From positions 20,041,582-20,105,581 of the forward strand of contig CP092879.1 of NCBI GenBank assembly GCA_030710605.1: 64,000 nt of DNA, given 5' to 3'. Both the position numbers and the translations under genes were made by a program. This document shows, piece by piece, positions 61,491-64,000 of the stretch. Below the pieces are notes generated by a model. The model worked only from the letters and a program-made list of their open reading frames with translations, was not told the origin of the DNA and ran no database searches. The DNA comes from Cordylochernes scorpioides (Eukaryota > Arthropoda > Arachnida > Pseudoscorpiones > Chernetidae). How positions within the stretch are numbered: position 1 is the stretch's first letter; the number at the start of each line of letters is the position of its first letter.

Positions 61491-61801
61491 AAATAAACAG
61501 GTCTAACAGAAACACCAAATTTTTCCTGCAGAGAAACTGAACAAACCGCTCTTCACCTCAGCTTCGACTGTCCGAACTTTGCAGAAGTGAGACATCGTTT
61601 CTTCCCTGATCTAAATGATGTTAGATCATTTAACCTCAGCCACTTTGTCTATATAAATTTTAAGAACTCTGTAGAATAATACATGTAAATTTGTAAGTAT
61701 TTAATTCCAAGTTCTATAATTTGTTTTTTGTTTTGTTTCCTTTGTATTAGGCGCAAATATTTCAATATCGCGCCTGGTTAATTAATAAATAAATATATTT
61801 A
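61491..61801 (+). mobile_element. 5'-truncated LINE with 10-bp target duplication
   Basis: Flanked by TTATCTCGCA at 61481-61490 and 61802-61811. It holds the end of ORF2 (61497-61679), a 3' UTR and an (AATAAATA)-type tail. Confidence 0.85.
61497..61679 (+). CDS. LINE ORF2 C-terminal fragment
   Basis: The frame reads TGLTETPNFSCRETEQTALH, then LSFDCPNFAEVRHRFFPDL and stops. The C-x(n)-E-x-x-x-H-x-x-(F/L)-x-C pattern is the zinc-finger-like end of LINE reverse transcriptase proteins. Confidence 0.75.
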   Translation, partial: TGLTETPNFSCRETEQTALHLSFDCPNFAEVRHRFFPDLNDVRSFNLSHFVYINFKNSVE

Positions 61802-61811
61802 TTATCTCGCA

Positions 61812-62310
61812 TTGTGCTGGATCAAACTTTGAAAACTTAATATTTCGATTGGAAAAATAGCATTTTTAATATCCACGAATATGACTTTGACTTAACACAC
61901 AAATCAAGTATACATAATTTGGACGCTGATTGGCTTATCTAGAAGACCCTTATCATAAACGTAATGAAACGAAAAGTATGAAAGAATATTCGAAATTAAA
62001 TAAAAAACGAAGAGGATGGATTTACTGGGGAGTTACGAAAAACCTTAATGTAAGCAAGCGATCAATTAGACGGAACTTTAAAGAAGAAAATGGGTGTCTA
62101 TATAAGAAAAAAATAAAGAACCCCGAAGGAAGGGTGCAGTTGCTTGAGGTCACAAAAAGGAAAAGTAAAAATATTATTATATAAAAATATCCAAATCATG
62201 GGCAGAATGACTAATTGGGTGTTGCTAGAACCCTATATAGAATAAAGAATAATATTATTGTTAAAGAAAGAAAAATCAAAGATAAGGAGGATAAGTTTCT
62301 TTTATGAACA
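61812..62310. other. AT-rich spacer
   Basis: An 84-codon plus-strand frame (61930-62184) is lysine-rich, contains GVTKNLNVSKRSIRRNFK (helix-turn-helix-like) and is not assigned. Confidence 0.35.
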
Positions 62311-62316
62311 AATGAT

Positions 62317-62350
62317 CAAGCTTTCGGGCACAAAGTCGCCCTTCTACAGG
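62317..62350 (-). ncRNA. hammerhead-like motif of Penelope terminal repeat
   Basis: CCTGTAGAAGGGCGACTTTG then TGCCCGAAAGCTTGATC in minus orientation, twin of 16392-16420 and likewise downstream of a Penelope endonuclease. Confidence 0.35.
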
Positions 62351-62645
62351 AATAAAATTATACAAAATCAAGATTCGTCTATATATATACAAATATTTAG
62401 CATAAATAATAAATAAATATTAGAAAATAGAGAGATAACATTTAAGTTTTATGTCTGATGTACGAATCAGGTAAATCAAGTGAGAGTCTCGTGTCTCGAG
62501 TGTAAGGCCTTAACAAATTATTTTTAAGAGATAAAATTTATATTTTATGTGTGATATACAAAATAAATAATAAGAGAAATGTGAATATGCTAATATTTGG
62601 TATAATCTGCTAGTTAAAAAATCAATAAGTTGTTGTATTAACAGC

Positions 62646-63175
62646 TTATGAAAATATTTCGTTATAAAGATCCGGAATATCAATGTGCCTATTGATGCTA
62701 TTATATTTCAGAGATAGTAGCGCCTCTACAACCAATCTCTTATATTTATGTTGAATGTTAGAAAAATGTGAACGGGGTTCTATTGTATTAAAAGTATGTC
62801 CTGTATTTGAAATATGTTGGGCTATGAGAGATCTAGGGTCGTTATTTCTGATATTTCGGATATGTTCATCAATTCTATCTTTTATATGTCTACCAGTTTC
62901 TCCTATGTATAAGCTAGAGCAATTATTACATTTTAATGAGTAGACTGCATTCTTTAAGTGTATGGGTTTTAAAGGGAAACTGTTATTGGTGATAGGGTTT
63001 CTAAGTATAGTGCCTAAATTAGGAGTATTGGAAAAGAAGGTGCGGATACCAAAGTTTTTTAGATATTTATATATGTTAAGGCTCTGAGGGGAAAAAGGAA
63101 TGGTACAGATAGATTTATAACTATGATTAACAGCTGTTTGTAAAGGGTTATGAAAGTATCTCAAAATAAAGTTTT
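62646..63175 (-). CDS. Penelope GIY-YIG endonuclease fragment
   Basis: 172 codons: GIRTFFSNTPNLGTILRNPI, AVYSLKCNNCSSLYIGETGR, RIDEHIRNI and HISNTGHTF. It is the same domain as 16815-17520 but from a different element. The reverse transcriptase is cut off at about 63175. Confidence 0.85.
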
Positions 63176-63181
63176 TTGGAT

Positions 63182-63414
63182 AGTATTATTGTCTTTAATG
63201 CTGAAAGATGTTTCAGAATTCGTAAAGATATGTCAACTTCACAAAAATAAAAAGAGTACGAATCGATTACCTTTCTCACTAATACAACCTATTTCTCCAG
63301 CCAAATATTCTTCCGAACGAATCGAGATTGACTTTGTTGGTTCTTTGCCATCTACGTATATAGAATAGGAGGAAAGGGATAATTGTATTGACGGACTCTA
63401 TGAAATCAGGTATA
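63182..63414 (+). pseudogene. retroelement integrase fragment
   Basis: EFVKICQLHKNKKSTNRLP and SSERIEIDFVGSLPSTYIE, then a stop. The pattern (C-x-x-x-K... ERI-x-IDF-x-G-x-LP) matches the link between the zinc finger and the first catalytic D of Gypsy-type integrases. One cysteine of the finger is missing. Confidence 0.5.
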
Positions 63415-63416
63415 CG

Positions 63417-63600
63417 AGGTGTGTTCAAAAAGTATCGCGACTTTTGTGTTTTTTAAAAATTTAGGGTGGTCGGAGACAGAAAAATCCAAATTGAGTTTCA
63501 AAATATGAGATTAAATTTTAATATGCTTCAAGACCACATATAAGTATGAAGTTTAGAACGCTCGCTCAGTCCAACGAACAATGCAAGCGTACAGACTACT
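63417..63600 (+). pseudogene. mariner 5' end fragment
   Basis: GAGGTGTGTTCAAAAAGTATCGCGACTTTT is a mariner-type terminal repeat next to a TA (63413-63414 region), followed by about 150 bp of mariner-like leader. No transposase frame remains. Confidence 0.45.
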
Positions 63601-64000
63601 GGGGGGTAGCCAGGAATGAACCAATTTCTATGTTTCTATTTGAATCTTTGGTGTTATGTCATCTAGGAAACATTTGGGAGTTACAAATTCACTTTTTAAC
63701 GATTGTTAAACACCATAAACAAGTTAGATACCCGAATATTCAGGTTCATATCTAAAAACCCTTTGGAATTACAGGCAAAAATTTGCTGATATTCAATAAA
63801 TATATTAATTTTCTGTTATGAATTTCAATATCTAATTTCAATATCATATCAAGCATATATTTATATTCAATAAATATGTATATGGTCTTATGTTATAATA
63901 TGTTATCATATATTTCACGATACAGGTATAAAAAGTCTTACCTTTTTTAATAAATCATTTGTTAATTTTAACTAAAATTAATTAATTGAAAATAATCATT
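63601..64000. other. AT-rich window end
   Basis: No feature seen. Confidence 0.4.

Overview
This is a stretch of an animal genome, very probably an arthropod, made almost entirely of transposable elements and satellites wrapped around pieces of one host gene. The evidence is spliceosomal introns, AT-rich DNA, Copia, BEL/Pao and Gypsy LTR elements, Penelope-like elements, mariner/Tc1, Helitron/Helentron remnants, LINEs and foldback elements. No prokaryotic gene organisation is present. The species cannot be fixed from sequence alone.

Host gene. Three exons on the minus strand (21465-21595, 18354-18398, 9532-9641) encode the start of the ligand-binding domain of a nicotinic-receptor-like (Cys-loop) protein. 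The 45-bp and 110-bp exons have the sizes and phases familiar from nicotinic receptor genes. Their introns are filled by a Copia element, a Penelope fragment, mariner debris and others. A fourth candidate exon (44413-44692) carries the end of the Cys loop and the following strands but lies on the PLUS strand and stops before any membrane segment. A weak candidate for the missing exon lies at 1-48 (minus).

Layout. 1-5800: inverted Helitron-like duplication, a 367-bp higher-order satellite, a Penelope terminal repeat, purine-rich minisatellite. 5788-9220: a LINE with 15-bp target duplication, a 2A-like motif in ORF1, and a second LINE ORF1 nested inside. 9300-10430: mariner MITE, host exon, perfect hairpin, mariner 3' end, foldback element. 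10607-15203: complete Copia element with 5-bp target duplication. 15500-17700: mariner and Penelope fragments. 18054-20465: pogo-like MITE, host exon, Helentron-like element, foldback half. 20650-20960: one dispersed copy of the tRNA-bearing repeat. 21465-23290: host exon followed at its splice acceptor by a 67-bp satellite. 23290-24910: LINE ORF1. 25970-32977: about 24 copies of a 289-bp unit, each with a tRNA-Thr-like gene, arranged head-to-head about 28507. 33110-33640: SINE and MITE. 34924-38555: a Gypsy element whose reverse transcriptase, RNase H and integrase have been replaced, in frame, by an hnRNP K-type KH RNA-binding domain; its 5' end is a scrambled LTR cluster. 39840-41074: a Tc1-like element inserted in a Penelope element. 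45085-51283: BEL/Pao element with near-identical LTRs and an in-frame loss of integrase. 52346-60492: Gypsy element with near-identical 783-bp LTRs. 60500-64000: foldback element, tRNA-less copy of the 289-bp repeat split by a LINE tail, Penelope endonuclease, integrase and mariner fragments.

The most notable items are the KH-domain capture by a Gypsy element, the divergent tRNA-like array, and the receptor-like gene whose exons would become collinear if the sequence left of 28507 were inverted.
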